From: Mycolicibacterium chubuense NBB4
GTDB taxonomy: Bacteria; Actinomycetota; Actinomycetes; Mycobacteriales; Mycobacteriaceae
Direction of reading: 5' to 3'
DNA length: 64,000 nt
NCBI RefSeq assembly: GCF_000266905.1
Contig: NC_018027.1
Location: 682,001-746,000 of the forward strand
Under the pieces are notes generated by a model that saw only the letters and a program-made list of their open reading frames with translations, was not told the origin of the DNA and ran no database searches. Below, in pieces: positions 8,054-20,324 of the stretch; within the stretch, counting starts at the first letter, position 1, and each line of letters starts with the position of its first letter. The position numbers and the translations under genes are program-made.

Positions 8054-9016
8054 ATGGTGCGCACGGTGCTGATCGTCGGCTTCGCCGGCGTGCAGGCACT
8101 CGACATCGTGGGGCCCTTCGAGGTGTTCACCGGAGCCTCGCTGTTCGTGGGGGCGCGAGGAGGCGACGGCTACACCGTGCGGGTGGTCTCCGTCGACGGC
8201 ACGCCCGTCAGCACCGGCACGGGCCTCACGCTGGTCGCCGACCCGCTACCCGACCCCGGCGAGCCGGTGGACACCGTGGTGCTGCCCGGCGGGATGGGCA
8301 CCGAGGCGGCCCGCACGAACGCCGGACTGGTCGAGTGGATCACCGCGGTCGCGAGCCGCGCCCGCCGCGTCGTCAGCGTGTGCACCGGGTCGTCGCTGGC
8401 CGCGCAGGCCGGCCTGCTCGACGGCTGCATCGCGACCACCCACTGGGCGTTCGCGCCGCAGATGACATCCGAATTCCCTTCGGTGACAGTCGATCCCGAA
8501 CCGATCTTCGTACGCAGTTCGGAGAAGGTGTGGACGGCCGCGGGAGTGACCGCGGGCATCGATCTGGCGCTGTCGCTCGTCGAGGACGACCACGGCACCG
8601 AGGCCGCCCAGACCGTCGCCCGCTACCTGGTGATGTATCTGCGGCGGCCGGGCGGTCAGACACAGTTCGCCGCCCCGGTGTGGATGCCGCGTGCCCGCCG
8701 CACCCCGATCCGCGACGTCCAGGAGGCGATCGAGGCACACCCCGGCGCGTCCCACAGCATCGCGGAGCTTGCCCGGCGTGCGACCATGAGCCCGCGCCAC
8801 TTCACCCGGGTGTTCACCGAGGAGGTCGGCGAAGCGCCCGGCGCCTATGTCGAACGGATCCGCACCGAGGCCGCTCGCCGCCAGTTGGAGCAGAGCGACG
8901 ACACCCTGACGGTGATTGCGGCGCGCTGCGGATTCGGGACGGCTGAGACGTTGCGCCGCAACTTCGTTCGCCGCCTCGGCGTCTCGCCCGACCAGTACCG
9001 CAAGACGTTCGCCTGA
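8054..9016 (+). CDS. AraC-type regulator with DJ-1/PfpI (GATase-1-like) sensor domain
   Basis: A 320-residue GlxA/FtrA-type regulator. The N-terminal DJ-1/PfpI domain (about residues 1-170) has the nucleophile-elbow segment VVSVCTGSSLAAQAGLLDG with its cysteine. The C-terminal AraC helix-turn-helix pair (about 220-318) contains SIAELARRATMSPRHFTRVF and ends LGVSPDQYRKTF. The ATG at 8054 is preferred to the upstream in-frame ATG at 8003, because the domain starts at MVRTVLIVGFAG. The next gene, 13 bases on, encodes a free-standing DJ-1/PfpI protein and is its likely target. Confidence 0.9.
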   Translation: MVRTVLIVGFAGVQALDIVGPFEVFTGASLFVGARGGDGYTVRVVSVDGTPVSTGTGLTLVADPLPDPGEPVDTVVLPGGMGTEAARTNAGLVEWITAVASRARRVVSVCTGSSLAAQAGLLDGCIATTHWAFAPQMTSEFPSVTVDPEPIFVRSSEKVWTAAGVTAGIDLALSLVEDDHGTEAAQTVARYLVMYLRRPGGQTQFAAPVWMPRARRTPIRDVQEAIEAHPGASHSIAELARRATMSPRHFTRVFTEEVGEAPGAYVERIRTEAARRQLEQSDDTLTVIAARCGFGTAETLRRNFVRRLGVSPDQYRKTFA

Positions 9017-9029
9017 AAGGACACCGGCC

Positions 9030-9749
9030 ATGCAGGTCGCCATCATGCTCTATCCCGGGTTCACCGCGCTGGACTTCATCGGTCCGTACGAGAGCCTGCG
9101 CTGGCTGCCCGACACCGAGGTCCGGTTCGTCTGGCACGAGCCGGGGCCGGTGGCGGCCGATTCCGGGGTGCTGCTCGTCGGCGCCACGCACTCCTTCGAC
9201 GAGACGCCGTCGCCCGATGTCGTTCTGATCCCGGGTGGGTTCGCCACGATGGAGCACGCGCGCGACGAGAAGGTGCTCGACTGGGTGCGTCGTGCGCACC
9301 GGACGTCGACCTGGACCGCGTCGGTGTGCTCCGGCTCGGTGATCCTGGCCGCCGCCGGGTTGCTCGAGGGCAAGCGCGCGACGTCGCACTGGGCGGCGCT
9401 GCCGGTACTCAAGACACTGGGCGCCGAACCGGTGGGTGACGAGCGGATCGTGCCCGCCGACGACAAGACGGTCACGTGCGCCGGCGTCTCGGCCGGCATC
9501 GACCTGGGGCTGTGGCTGGCGGGCAGGATCGGCGGCGAGGCGAAGGCCAAGGCGATCCAGCTGTCCATGGAGTACGACCCGCAGCCGCCGTTCGACTCCG
9601 GGCACATGTCGAAGGCCTCGGCGGGCACCAAGGCCGCGGCTGTCGCGATGATGGGCCGGGAACTGGCCAGGCCCGCCGCGCTCTCCGCGTCCGCGGGCCT
9701 GCTGTGGGACGCCGCCCTCGGGCGAATCCGGCGCGCACAACGACGCTGA
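9030..9749 (+). CDS. DJ-1/PfpI-family protein (isonitrile-hydratase-like)
   Basis: A 239-residue single-domain DJ-1/PfpI protein. The opening VAIMLYPGFTALDFIGPYE and the nucleophile region TASVCSGSVILAAAGLLEGK (cysteine near residue 100) resemble isonitrile hydratases and glutamine-amidotransferase-like proteins. The ATG at 9030 follows GAAAGGA at 9014-9020. The upstream extension of the frame overlaps the preceding regulator and is not used. It is probably cotranscribed with the AraC/DJ-1 regulator. The pair interrupts the menC-bpoC-menD order found in M. tuberculosis. Substrate unknown. Confidence 0.85.
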   Translation: MQVAIMLYPGFTALDFIGPYESLRWLPDTEVRFVWHEPGPVAADSGVLLVGATHSFDETPSPDVVLIPGGFATMEHARDEKVLDWVRRAHRTSTWTASVCSGSVILAAAGLLEGKRATSHWAALPVLKTLGAEPVGDERIVPADDKTVTCAGVSAGIDLGLWLAGRIGGEAKAKAIQLSMEYDPQPPFDSGHMSKASAGTKAAAVAMMGRELARPAALSASAGLLWDAALGRIRRAQRR

Positions 9750-9774
9750 GGGTGCCTGAGAGCGCCGGATCCGC
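9722..9774. repeat. Inverted repeat, family 3, copy 1
   Basis: GCGAATCCGGCGC (9722-9734) and GCGCCGGATCCGC (9762-9774) are reverse complements with one mismatch. The left arm lies inside the last codons of the DJ-1/PfpI gene. The same left arm, GCGAATCCGGCGCGCA, recurs at 25395-25410 within a second hairpin. It could act as a terminator between this gene and bpoC. Confidence 0.6.
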
Positions 9775-9784
9775 GAGCCAGTAG

Positions 9785-12720
<2,936 letters not shown>

Positions 12721-12721
12721 C

Positions 12722-13411
12722 CTACGAGTCGACGAGCTTGTCGAGCCAGCCGTCGTCGGCGATGTCGAGTTTCTCGCCGGCTTTCAGGTCGTAGACCGTC
12801 GGAGTGCCGGTCTGCGCCGGGTCGATGTCGTAGAGGAAACCGAAGTTGGTGGCCTCCATCTCGGCGACGTCGACCGCCCGTCCGCTCGCCGCGACGTGGT
12901 CGGCCACCGCCCGGGGCAACCCGGCCTCGCCCGCCATCGTTCGCAGTTCGTCGTCGCTGAACACAGGACCGCCGGGGTGCTGGTGGGCCCATAAGGCCTC
13001 GACGAACCTCTGGAACTGGGTCCCGCTGGTCGCCGCCTCGCCGACCACGTCGGTGGCCAGGAACAGCGCGTTGGCGACCTTCGCCGAGTAGCCGGCCGCG
13101 CCGTCGTCGAGGAAGGTCAGGGGACGGTAGGTGACCTGGAGCCGGCCGACGGTGATGTCGTAGGCGATCTCGTCGCCGAAGTCGTGTTGCAGGTCGTGGC
13201 AGTGCGTGCACTGCGGTTCGGTGTAGATCTCGATCCGGGCGGGGGCGTCGTCGAACCCCGCGACGATCCCGTAGCCGTCGTTCGCCACGGCCAGCGGCAC
13301 GGCCGTGGCGTCGGGTCGGGCCTCGCCGGCGGTCTGTCGGGTGCATCCCGCGACCAGCCCCAGCAGCACCCCGATCACCGCGACGACCAGCGCCGCCCGG
13401 GATGCCTGCAT
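12722..13411 (-). CDS. DsbA/thioredoxin-fold lipoprotein
   Basis: A 229-residue exported thiol-oxidoreductase-like protein. The N-terminus is a lipoprotein signal with lipobox LVAGC (Cys23). A thioredoxin fold follows, with a CTHC active-site motif near residues 73-76 (TEPQCTHCHDLQHDF) and the cis-proline segment TGTPTVYDL near 203. This resembles the DsbA/BdbD-like thioredoxin_4 family, so disulfide formation or a similar envelope redox role is likely. It is convergent with the Rv0556-type gene (1 bp apart) and divergent from mgtA. Confidence 0.87.
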   Translation of the reverse strand: MQASRAALVVAVIGVLLGLVAGCTRQTAGEARPDATAVPLAVANDGYGIVAGFDDAPARIEIYTEPQCTHCHDLQHDFGDEIAYDITVGRLQVTYRPLTFLDDGAAGYSAKVANALFLATDVVGEAATSGTQFQRFVEALWAHQHPGGPVFSDDELRTMAGEAGLPRAVADHVAASGRAVDVAEMEATNFGFLYDIDPAQTGTPTVYDLKAGEKLDIADDGWLDKLVDS

Positions 13412-13537
13412 GGTCGAGAAGGGTAGCTGCCGGCACCCGTGGTCGCTGGGTGTCCGGTCAGCCGAGGTATCCGGCTATTCGCGTGACATATCCCTGACGG
13501 CAACCTCGGCGACAGCTGACGATGTCACCGTCGTGGC

Positions 13538-14665
13538 GTGCGCGTTGCAATCGTCGCAGAATCGTTCCTCCCGAACGTCAACGGCGTCACCAACTCGGTG
13601 CTGCGGGTGATCGAGCACATGCGTCGCACCGGTCACGAGGTGCTGGTCATCGCCCCGGACACGCCGCGGGGCGAACCCTCCGCCGACCGCGTGTACGACG
13701 GTGTCCGCGTTCACCGGGTGCCGTCGCGGATGTTCCCGAAGATCACCTCGCTTCCCCTGGGGATCCCACGCCCCCGGATGGTGGGGGTGCTGCGGGGATT
13801 CGACCCCGACGTCGTTCACCTGGCGTCGCCGGCGCTGCTCGGCTGGGGCGGGGTGCACGCGGCCCGTCACCTGGGCATCCCGACCGTTGCGGTGTTCCAG
13901 ACCGACGTGGCGGGGTTCGCGCAGAGCTACGGCATCGGCGTGATGTCGCAGGCAGCCTGGACGTGGACGCGGCGTCTGCACAGCAAGGCCGACCGCACGC
14001 TCGCGCCGTCCACGTCCGCGATGGAAAACCTGGCGGCACACGGCGTTCCGCGGGTGCACAAGTGGGCCCGCGGCGTGGACGTCACCGGCTTCGCACCATC
14101 GGCGCGCGACGAGCGTCTGCGCCGGACTTGGTCGCCGGACGGCAAGCCGATCATCGGCTTCGTCGGGCGGCTGGCTCCCGAGAAGCACGTCGAACGGCTG
14201 GCCGCGCTGCGGGACCGCGACGACCTGCAGATCGTGGTGGTCGGGGACGGTGTCGACCGGGACAGGCTCGAATCCGAGCTCCCGCGAGCGGTTTTCACCG
14301 GTGCGCTGTACGGAGCCGAGCTCGCCGCCGCCTATGCCAGCATGGACGTCTTCGTCCATCCCGGCGAACACGAGACGTTCTGCCAGGCCGTGCAGGAAGC
14401 CATGGCGTCCGGGCTGCCGGTGATCGCACCGGACGCGGGCGGCCCGCGGGATCTGGTCGCGCCGTACCGCACCGGCCTGCTGCTGCCGGTGGCCGAATTC
14501 CAGAGCCGGCTGCCCGAATCGGTCGACCACCTGGTCGCCGAACGCCGCCGGTACTCGGTGGCGGCGCGCCGCAGCGTGCTGGGCCGCACGTGGCCGGCGA
14601 TCTGCGATGAGCTGGTCGGTCACTACGAAGCAGTGGTCGGCGCGCGTCGGCTGCGGGCGGCGTGA
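13538..14665 (+). CDS. mgtA: GDP-mannose-dependent alpha-mannosyltransferase MgtA
   Basis: A 375-residue GT-B glycosyltransferase of family 4. The N-terminal half opens [20 protein letters not shown]. The donor-binding half has [15 protein letters not shown] (about residue 208) and the [20 protein letters not shown] signature with its E-x7-E pair (about 278-298). By synteny it equals Rv0557. That gene was once named pimB and is now MgtA, which adds mannose to a glucuronosyl diacylglycerol acceptor for lipomannan-like glycolipids. GTG start at 13538. Membrane-associated action on the cytoplasmic face is expected from the family. Confidence 0.92.
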   Translation: MRVAIVAESFLPNVNGVTNSVLRVIEHMRRTGHEVLVIAPDTPRGEPSADRVYDGVRVHRVPSRMFPKITSLPLGIPRPRMVGVLRGFDPDVVHLASPALLGWGGVHAARHLGIPTVAVFQTDVAGFAQSYGIGVMSQAAWTWTRRLHSKADRTLAPSTSAMENLAAHGVPRVHKWARGVDVTGFAPSARDERLRRTWSPDGKPIIGFVGRLAPEKHVERLAALRDRDDLQIVVVGDGVDRDRLESELPRAVFTGALYGAELAAAYASMDVFVHPGEHETFCQAVQEAMASGLPVIAPDAGGPRDLVAPYRTGLLLPVAEFQSRLPESVDHLVAERRRYSVAARRSVLGRTWPAICDELVGHYEAVVGARRLRAA

Positions 14666-14684
14666 CGACGGGGTCACTCAGGGG

Positions 14685-15170
14685 TCAGTCCGTCTCGACG
14701 TCCTCGGAGAAGACCGACACCGAGCCCTTCGATTCGTAGAGGGCCAGTCCCACCTCCGACGGGCTGGTGTACCCGTGCCGGCGCAGGATCGCGTCCAGAT
14801 CCGCGGGAGTGATACCTGCCCGCTTCACGTTGCCGCGCTGGACTTCTCCGCGCCGGATCAACACGCGCACCGGTGGGTCGACGAGTCGCCGGAACCAGGG
14901 GATGAACCGCAGCCTGGAGACGGCGCCGTGGGCGGCGAGCAGTGTCACCAGTGCTGCCGCGCCCGTCAAGTAGGACGTGTCGGTCGAAGTGGCGACCCGG
15001 CCGACGATCGCCCCGACCGCGACCGCCGTCACCCAGTCGAACGGACTGAACTCCGCGATCGTTCGTCGCTCCGCGAAGCGGAACGCCGCGGCTGCGGTGA
15101 TGAAGAGCGCCAGCGCCTTCAGTGCCGCGAACAGGGGGTGCTGCCACCCGTCGAAGATCTCGTGGGCCAT
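14685..15170 (-). CDS. DUF421 (YetF-type) membrane protein
   Basis: A 161-residue protein with three predicted N-terminal membrane helices. The DUF421/YetF C-terminal domain includes RRGEVQRGNVKRAGITPADLD and ends with GLALYESKGSVSVF. Its ATG overlaps the stop of the upstream FAD-dependent dehydrogenase by one base (TGATG), so the two are translationally coupled. Function of this widespread family is unknown. Confidence 0.85.
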   Translation of the reverse strand: MAHEIFDGWQHPLFAALKALALFITAAAAFRFAERRTIAEFSPFDWVTAVAVGAIVGRVATSTDTSYLTGAAALVTLLAAHGAVSRLRFIPWFRRLVDPPVRVLIRRGEVQRGNVKRAGITPADLDAILRRHGYTSPSEVGLALYESKGSVSVFSEDVETD

Positions 15171-16690
15171 CAGGGGTCACCAGATCGCAGCGACGCCGGT
15201 GGTCCGATGTCGGGCACGCCGTCGATGCCGAATCGGCTGCGCAGAAGTCTTCGCGCGGCGTGGACCCCGGGCATGCCGTGCACACCGGGGCCGGGAGGGG
15301 TGGAGGCCGAGCACAGGTAGACGTTCGGCAGCGGCGTGCGGTACGGGTCCCACCGCGGAACCGGCCGCGCAATGATGCGATACAGCGACACATGCCCCGC
15401 CGCGATGTCGCCGCCGACGTAATTGGCGTTGTGCGAGGACATCTCGCTGGCCGGGATGCAGCGGGAACCGACGACGACGTCACGGAATCCGGGGGCGAAG
15501 CGCTCGATCTGACTGATCGCGATCTCGGTGATGTCGCGGGTCGATCCGTTGGGCACGTGCGCGTAGCTCCACAGCGGACTATGCCCGCCCGGTCCGATCC
15601 GGGTCGGGTCGACGACCGTCGGTTGGCTCAGCAGCATCATCGGCGTCTGACTGAGCCGGCCCTTGCTGGTCTCGGTCTCCGCGCGGGCCATCTGCGCTCG
15701 GGTGCCGCCGAGGTGAACGGTGCCGGCCTGGCCGATCCGCGGATCCGACCACGGGACCGGTTCGCTCAAGGCGAAGTCGACCTTGGCGACACCACCGTTG
15801 TTGGGGGTGAAGCGCCTGATCGCGCGACGGTATCGAGGGCTGAGCCGATCACCGAAGACCTTCGTCAGCGTCCACGGCGCGGTGTCGAACAGGTATGCCC
15901 GCGCCGGTGGAAGGTCCTCGGCGCTCTCGATCCGGACATCGCAGGCCACTGTCGCGCCGCGGGCCGCGAGATCGGCCGTCAGCGCATCGGTGATTGCTTT
16001 GCTGCCGCCGACGGGGATCGGCCAGCCGTGCGAGTGGGCGAGTGTGCCCAGCAGCAGCGCGGTGGCCGCGCCGGCCAGTGATGGGATCGGCGTGTTCGCG
16101 TGCGCGCCGACGCCGGTCAGCATGGCGCCGCAGGCGGGCGCGTCGGTGTTCTTGTCCCATAGCGGGGTGCCGAGTTGCAGCGCGCGTCCCGCCAGGGTGA
16201 CGGCGGCGGCGATCCCGCGGGGACTCAGCGCGGCGGAAGGGACGCTCCGCACGTCCGACAATCCCAGGCCGCGGACCACGTCGACGTTGTCCACCAGGGG
16301 CGTCATGATGCGGCGATACAGGCGCGCGTCGCGCTCGCTGTGCTCTTCGAGCGCTCCCACCGCGCGGGAGAGGTCGCGGTAGGCGAGGGCGGCGGGCCGC
16401 CCGTCCAGCGGGTGGGCGTACGAGATGTCGGGGTGACCGAAGCGAACTCCGCGCGCCTCGAGGTCGAATTGAGCGAAGAAGGGAGATGCCACCGCCATGG
16501 GGTGCACGGCCGAGCACACATCGTGCATCAGCGGCACCCCGAGGTCCAGGTGTTGCGTCCGGCAGCCGCCTCCGGGCTCGGGTTCGGCTTCCAGCACGGT
16601 CACCGACAGCCCCGCCGCGGCGCACAGGACCGCGGCGGCGAGCCCGTTGGGCCCCGATCCGACGACGACGACGTCGCAGGGCGCGCTCAT
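15170..16690 (-). CDS. FAD-dependent phytoene-dehydrogenase-like oxidoreductase
   Basis: A 506-residue flavoprotein of the phytoene desaturase/CrtI-like NAD(P)/FAD family. The dinucleotide-binding motif is VVVGSGPNGLAAAVL (about residues 7-21), followed by VTVLEAEPEPGGGCRT. The C-terminal flavin signature is VYLCSASTPPGPGVHGMPGVHAARRLL (about 460-488). The ATG at 16690 has an AGGAGGTG site just upstream. The longer frame up to 17701 is antisense to the methyltransferase gene and is not used. Substrate is unknown: no other carotenoid genes are nearby, so a polyprenyl or quinone-like substrate is equally possible. Confidence 0.85.
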   Translation of the reverse strand: MSAPCDVVVVGSGPNGLAAAVLCAAAGLSVTVLEAEPEPGGGCRTQHLDLGVPLMHDVCSAVHPMAVASPFFAQFDLEARGVRFGHPDISYAHPLDGRPAALAYRDLSRAVGALEEHSERDARLYRRIMTPLVDNVDVVRGLGLSDVRSVPSAALSPRGIAAAVTLAGRALQLGTPLWDKNTDAPACGAMLTGVGAHANTPIPSLAGAATALLLGTLAHSHGWPIPVGGSKAITDALTADLAARGATVACDVRIESAEDLPPARAYLFDTAPWTLTKVFGDRLSPRYRRAIRRFTPNNGGVAKVDFALSEPVPWSDPRIGQAGTVHLGGTRAQMARAETETSKGRLSQTPMMLLSQPTVVDPTRIGPGGHSPLWSYAHVPNGSTRDITEIAISQIERFAPGFRDVVVGSRCIPASEMSSHNANYVGGDIAAGHVSLYRIIARPVPRWDPYRTPLPNVYLCSASTPPGPGVHGMPGVHAARRLLRSRFGIDGVPDIGPPASLRSGDP

Positions 16691-16984
16691 TGCACCTCCT
16701 TTCGTCCCCGCCGGTATTCCACGGTGACGCGGCGTCAAACCCCGGGCACCGCGCGAAACGGTTGCGTCACGGCAAGCGTCGCCGATGAGGCCGGGCAGCC
16801 CGAGCCGTCGGTGACATCGACCTGCGCGGAGATGGATTCTGTTGTCCCGTACAGTGATTCGCTTTCCGACGTCGGCGACGCCGAGCGGGCCCCGCCAGCA
16901 TCCGTTGTGCTGCGCTGGGGTCGGGGACGTCATCGGTCCTCCCGATGTGCTGGTCTCGGGCCGACCCGGCGTAGCTTCGTCGGT

Positions 16985-17827
16985 GTGGGTTCCGACGGCA
17001 AGATCGATGCCAGGGCGTTGGCCGGTGTGTCGGAGACGGCGCTGCTGACCCTCAACGGGCGAGCTCATCAGGCGCGCCATCGCAAGGCCATCATCGACGA
17101 TCCGATGGCGATCCGCCTGGCCGAGGCCATCGACTTCGATTTCGACAAGTTCGGTCGCCGTAAGGGGCAGGAGATGGCGCTGCGCTCGCTGGCGTTCGAC
17201 GCCGCCGCCATCCGCTACCTGTCGCAGCACCCGTCCGCCACCGTGGTGGCGCTCGCCGAAGGCCTGCAGACCAGCTTCTGGCGGCTCACGGCTGCCCTGC
17301 CGGACGCCGGATTCCGCTGGCTCAGCGTCGACCTCGAACCGGTCATCGCCTTGCGACGCCAGTTGCTGCCCGACTCCGAGCGCATCACCAGTCTCGCGCA
17401 GTCGGCACTCGACTACAGCTGGATGGACGCGGTCGACAGCACCCACGGCGTCTTCATCACCGCCGAGGGCTTGCTGATGTATCTGCAGCCCGAGCAGGCG
17501 ATGGGTCTGATCACCGCGTGCGCCGGCCGCTTCCCGGGCGGTCAGATGATCTTCGATCTGCCGCCGGTGCTGGTGAAGAAGTTCGCGCCGAAGGGCATGC
17601 GGTCGTCGTCGCGGTATCGGGTGCCGCCGATGCCGTTCAGTCTGTCGGCAGCGGAGTTGGCGGACCTGGTCCACACGGTGCCCGGCGTGAGCGCGGTGCA
17701 CGACCTGCCGATGCCCCGCGGTCGCGGGGTGATGTTCGAGCGATTGTTTCCCGCCTTCTGGCAGTGGAAGCCCACCAGGAACTATCGCGGGGCCTACACC
17801 CTGCTCGAATTCGGAGGCGGTGCGTGA
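16985..17827 (+). CDS. SAM-dependent methyltransferase (leucine-carboxyl-methyltransferase/TcmP-like)
   Basis: A 280-residue class I methyltransferase of the LCMT/TcmP-like family that is expanded in mycobacteria. Key regions are TALLTLNGRAHQARHRKAII at the N-terminus, VVALAEGLQTSFWRL for SAM binding (about residues 82-96), VDLEPVIALRR (about 112) and FITAEGLLMYLQPE (about 158). The GTG at 16985 is chosen because TAGCTT (16972-16977) lies 7 bases upstream and homology starts there. The in-frame extension to 16175 overlaps the divergent dehydrogenase. The stop overlaps the next ATG (TGATG). Substrate unknown. Confidence 0.85.
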   Translation: MGSDGKIDARALAGVSETALLTLNGRAHQARHRKAIIDDPMAIRLAEAIDFDFDKFGRRKGQEMALRSLAFDAAAIRYLSQHPSATVVALAEGLQTSFWRLTAALPDAGFRWLSVDLEPVIALRRQLLPDSERITSLAQSALDYSWMDAVDSTHGVFITAEGLLMYLQPEQAMGLITACAGRFPGGQMIFDLPPVLVKKFAPKGMRSSSRYRVPPMPFSLSAAELADLVHTVPGVSAVHDLPMPRGRGVMFERLFPAFWQWKPTRNYRGAYTLLEFGGGA

Positions 17828-18306
17828 TGCCTATGCCCAGAGATTTCGCGGCCGGTCTCGCGGAGCGGGCGCTGCGCACACCGGCTCTGGTGCGGGCACC
17901 GATCGCCGTGTACCGGGCGCGCCTGGGCTTCCTGTTCGGGACCCGGGCGCTGATGCTCGAGCACGTCGGCCGGCGCACCGGCAAGACTCGTTACGTCGTG
18001 CTCGAGGTCGTCGGACACCCCTCGCCGGAGGTGTACGTGGTGCCGTCGGGCTTCGGAGAGCGTTCGCAGTGGTTCCGGAACGTCGTGGCCCATCCCGACG
18101 TCAAGGTGTCGGTGGGCACCCGTCACAGCGTGGCGGCGACCGCCCGCCGGTTGTCGGCCGCCGAAGCCGATGAGGTCCTGCGGCAGTACATCGACCGTCA
18201 CCCGCGTGCCTGGGCAGCGCTGCGTGGCGTGCTCGAGTCGACGCTGGGCGGTCGGGTGGCGCCACCGGACACGGAGTTGCCGATGATGGGGTTGCGCATC
18301 AAATGA
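17827..18306 (+). CDS. Deazaflavin (F420)-dependent nitroreductase-family protein
   Basis: A 159-residue protein of the Ddn/F420H2-dependent quinone-reductase family. The central LEHVGRRTGKTRYVVLEVVG block (about residues 44-62) and the FGERSQWFRNVVAHPDVKVSVG block (about 75-96) form the split-barrel F420 site typical of the family. It is translationally coupled to the methyltransferase upstream, and its stop overlaps the start of the lipoprotein gene downstream, so the three form a tight operon. Reduction of a quinone or similar substrate with F420H2 is a family-level inference. Confidence 0.88.
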   Translation: MPMPRDFAAGLAERALRTPALVRAPIAVYRARLGFLFGTRALMLEHVGRRTGKTRYVVLEVVGHPSPEVYVVPSGFGERSQWFRNVVAHPDVKVSVGTRHSVAATARRLSAAEADEVLRQYIDRHPRAWAALRGVLESTLGGRVAPPDTELPMMGLRIK

Positions 18307-18713
18307 CCACCCCAGCAAGGCTTTTCATGCCGGTCCTGGCGCTGCTGCTGTGCTGCGTGAGCTGCTCGAGCGGCGCGCCGTCCCAGCAGGGGGCGACCAC
18401 CACCACCGCCCCGCCGGAGGCGGTGGAAACCACGCTCGCGAGCGCGGTCGTCGCCAACCTGCAGAAGGGCGACGGCGTCGATCTCCATCCGACCGACACC
18501 ACCGCCGCCGACTGTCCCGATGCCGGCTGCGCGCAGTCGGTGACCACCGACAGCTTCCGCATCATGTCGTTCTCGACGACCGGTCGCGCCCAGCGCTACG
18601 CCGGCACGCACGACTCACGGCAGATCGAGGCGCTGGTGGTGACGTTCTCGCCCAACGTGTCCGCTCAGCAGCGCGATGCCCTGTGGGCGAAGATCACCCG
18701 GATGGTGCGGTAG
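18303..18713 (+). CDS. Hypothetical lipoprotein
   Basis: A 136-residue secreted protein with a clear lipoprotein signal (hydrophobic core PVLALLLCCVSC, lipobox Cys21). A Thr/Pro-rich linker follows, then a small domain containing one CPDAGC pair. No family recognised. The ATG overlaps the stop of the deazaflavin reductase by four bases (ATGA). It converges on the SDR gene with no spacer. Confidence 0.75.
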   Translation: MTTPARLFMPVLALLLCCVSCSSGAPSQQGATTTTAPPEAVETTLASAVVANLQKGDGVDLHPTDTTAADCPDAGCAQSVTTDSFRIMSFSTTGRAQRYAGTHDSRQIEALVVTFSPNVSAQQRDALWAKITRMVR

Positions 18714-19538
18714 TCAGCCCTGCGCTTCGACCGCGACCGGCTGCCACTGCTCCCACGTCGCCAGCCGGCTCTCGTAGTCGGCCTTGGCCAACTGCAAGGG
18801 CAGCTCACCGAAGAACACGCGCAGCGGCGGTTCGGGTGCGTCGACGACCTTGAGGATCGCGCGGGCCGAGGCCTGCGGATCGCCGGGCTTGGCCGACCGC
18901 GACGCGCGCTGTTCCTGCGCCTTCGCGTGCGCCTCGGCGTAGGCGGGCAGCTCCTCGGCGTGCTTGGCCGACGGGCCCGCCCAGTCGGTGGAGAAGCCGC
19001 CGGGCTCGACCAGCGTGACCTTCACGCCGTGGGGTGCGACCTCCTGGGCCAGCGCCTGCGAGAAGCCTTCCAGTGCCCACTTCGACGCGTGGTAGATGCC
19101 CACGTTGGGGAACGCGGTGATGCCGCCGATCGAGGAGACCTGGATGATGTGGCCGCTGCCCTGGTCGCGCAGGTACGGCAGTGCGGCCTGGGTGATCCAC
19201 AGCGCGCCGAACACGTTGGTTTCGATCTGATCGCGGGCCTCGGCCTCGGAGAGCTCCTCGATGAAGCCGAACTGGCCGTAGCCCGCGTTGTTGACCACGA
19301 TGTCCAGCCGTCCGAAGTGGTCGTGCGCCTGGGCGACCGCCGCGAAGTCGGCGCCCCGATCGGTGACGTCGAGCCGAATCGGCAGAATCGCGTCGCCGTA
19401 CTTGGCGACGAGGTCGTCGAGGGTTAACACGTCGCGGGCGGTGGCGACGACCTTGTCGCCGCGTTCGAGCGCTGCGATCGCCCATTCGCGCCCGAAGCCG
19501 CGTGAGGTACCAGTGATGAACCAGACTTTTTCGCTCAT
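18714..19538 (-). CDS. Short-chain dehydrogenase/reductase
   Basis: A 274-residue classical SDR. The NAD(P)-binding motif is [11 protein letters not shown] (about residues 9-19), NNAG lies near 84, and the catalytic Ser is in VSSIGG (about 134) with YHASK near 148-152. The TGxxxGxG region with Arg after the first Ser suggests NADP(H). ATG at 19538; the in-frame extension to 19592 lacks homology. It stands divergent from menG. Substrate unknown. Confidence 0.9.
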   Translation of the reverse strand: MSEKVWFITGTSRGFGREWAIAALERGDKVVATARDVLTLDDLVAKYGDAILPIRLDVTDRGADFAAVAQAHDHFGRLDIVVNNAGYGQFGFIEELSEAEARDQIETNVFGALWITQAALPYLRDQGSGHIIQVSSIGGITAFPNVGIYHASKWALEGFSQALAQEVAPHGVKVTLVEPGGFSTDWAGPSAKHAEELPAYAEAHAKAQEQRASRSAKPGDPQASARAILKVVDAPEPPLRVFFGELPLQLAKADYESRLATWEQWQPVAVEAQG

Positions 19539-19630
19539 GGAAGGGTTCAATGCCCGCCTCGATGCGCGGCATTCCCCGGCGGCGATCTGCACAGAGAACT
19601 TTCAGAATGGCGGCTGATACGTTCGGCACC

Positions 19631-20323
19631 ATGAACCGCGCGTCGCTGGAGAAGGATCCTCGTGAGGTGGCGTCGATGTTCGACGGCGTCGCGCGGCGCT
19701 ACGACCTGACCAACACGGTGCTCTCGCTGGGGCAGGACCGGTTCTGGCGCCGCGCCACCCGGGAGGCGTTGCGGATCGGGCCCGGCGACAAGGTGCTGGA
19801 TCTGGCCGCCGGGACCGCGGTGTCGACGGTGGAGCTGGCGACGTCGGGGGCATGGTGTGTGGCCGCGGACTTCTCGGTCGGCATGCTCTCAGCCGGAGCG
19901 GGGCGGGCGGTGCCGAAGGTCGCCGGCGACGCGACGCGGTTGCCGTTCGCCGACGGCGCGTTCGACGCCGTGACCATCAGCTTCGGCCTGCGCAACGTCG
20001 TCGACTACGCGGCCGGGCTGCGGGAGATGGCCCGGGTCACGCGGCCGGGTGGACGGCTGGTGGTGTGCGAGTTCTCGACGCCGACGAACGCGCTGTTCGC
20101 CACGGTGTACAAGGAGTACCTGATGCAGGCGCTGCCGCGGATGGCGCGGGCGGTGTCGTCCAACCCCGACGCCTACGTCTATCTGGCCGAGTCGATCCGG
20201 GCGTGGCCGAACCAGCGCGAGCTCGCGCAGCGCATCGAGGACTCCGGTTGGACCGATGCGCGGTGGCGCAATCTGACGGGCGGCATCGTCGCGTTGCACG
20301 CCGCGACCAAACCCGTCACCTAG
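19631..20323 (+). CDS. menG: Demethylmenaquinone methyltransferase MenG (UbiE)
   Basis: A 230-residue class I SAM methyltransferase that adds the last ring methyl group in menaquinone synthesis. The opening [20 protein letters not shown] and the SAM motif [11 protein letters not shown] (about residues 57-67) match Rv0558 closely, as do ISFGLRNV (about 117) and [12 protein letters not shown]. The ATG at 19631 follows a TACGTT box by 7 bases, so the mRNA is probably leaderless. The 23-bp tandem repeat starts 2 bases after its stop. In M. tuberculosis the next genes are Rv0559c-Rv0561c; here an esterase and a small protein take part of that place. Confidence 0.95.
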   Translation: MNRASLEKDPREVASMFDGVARRYDLTNTVLSLGQDRFWRRATREALRIGPGDKVLDLAAGTAVSTVELATSGAWCVAADFSVGMLSAGAGRAVPKVAGDATRLPFADGAFDAVTISFGLRNVVDYAAGLREMARVTRPGGRLVVCEFSTPTNALFATVYKEYLMQALPRMARAVSSNPDAYVYLAESIRAWPNQRELAQRIEDSGWTDARWRNLTGGIVALHAATKPVT

Positions 20324-20324
20324 C

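Noticed and set aside
16175..16984. Long N-terminal extension of the methyltransferase frame
   Set aside because: It overlaps the divergent dehydrogenase antisense and has no family similarity. The GTG at 16985 has its own -10 box and matches the family start.
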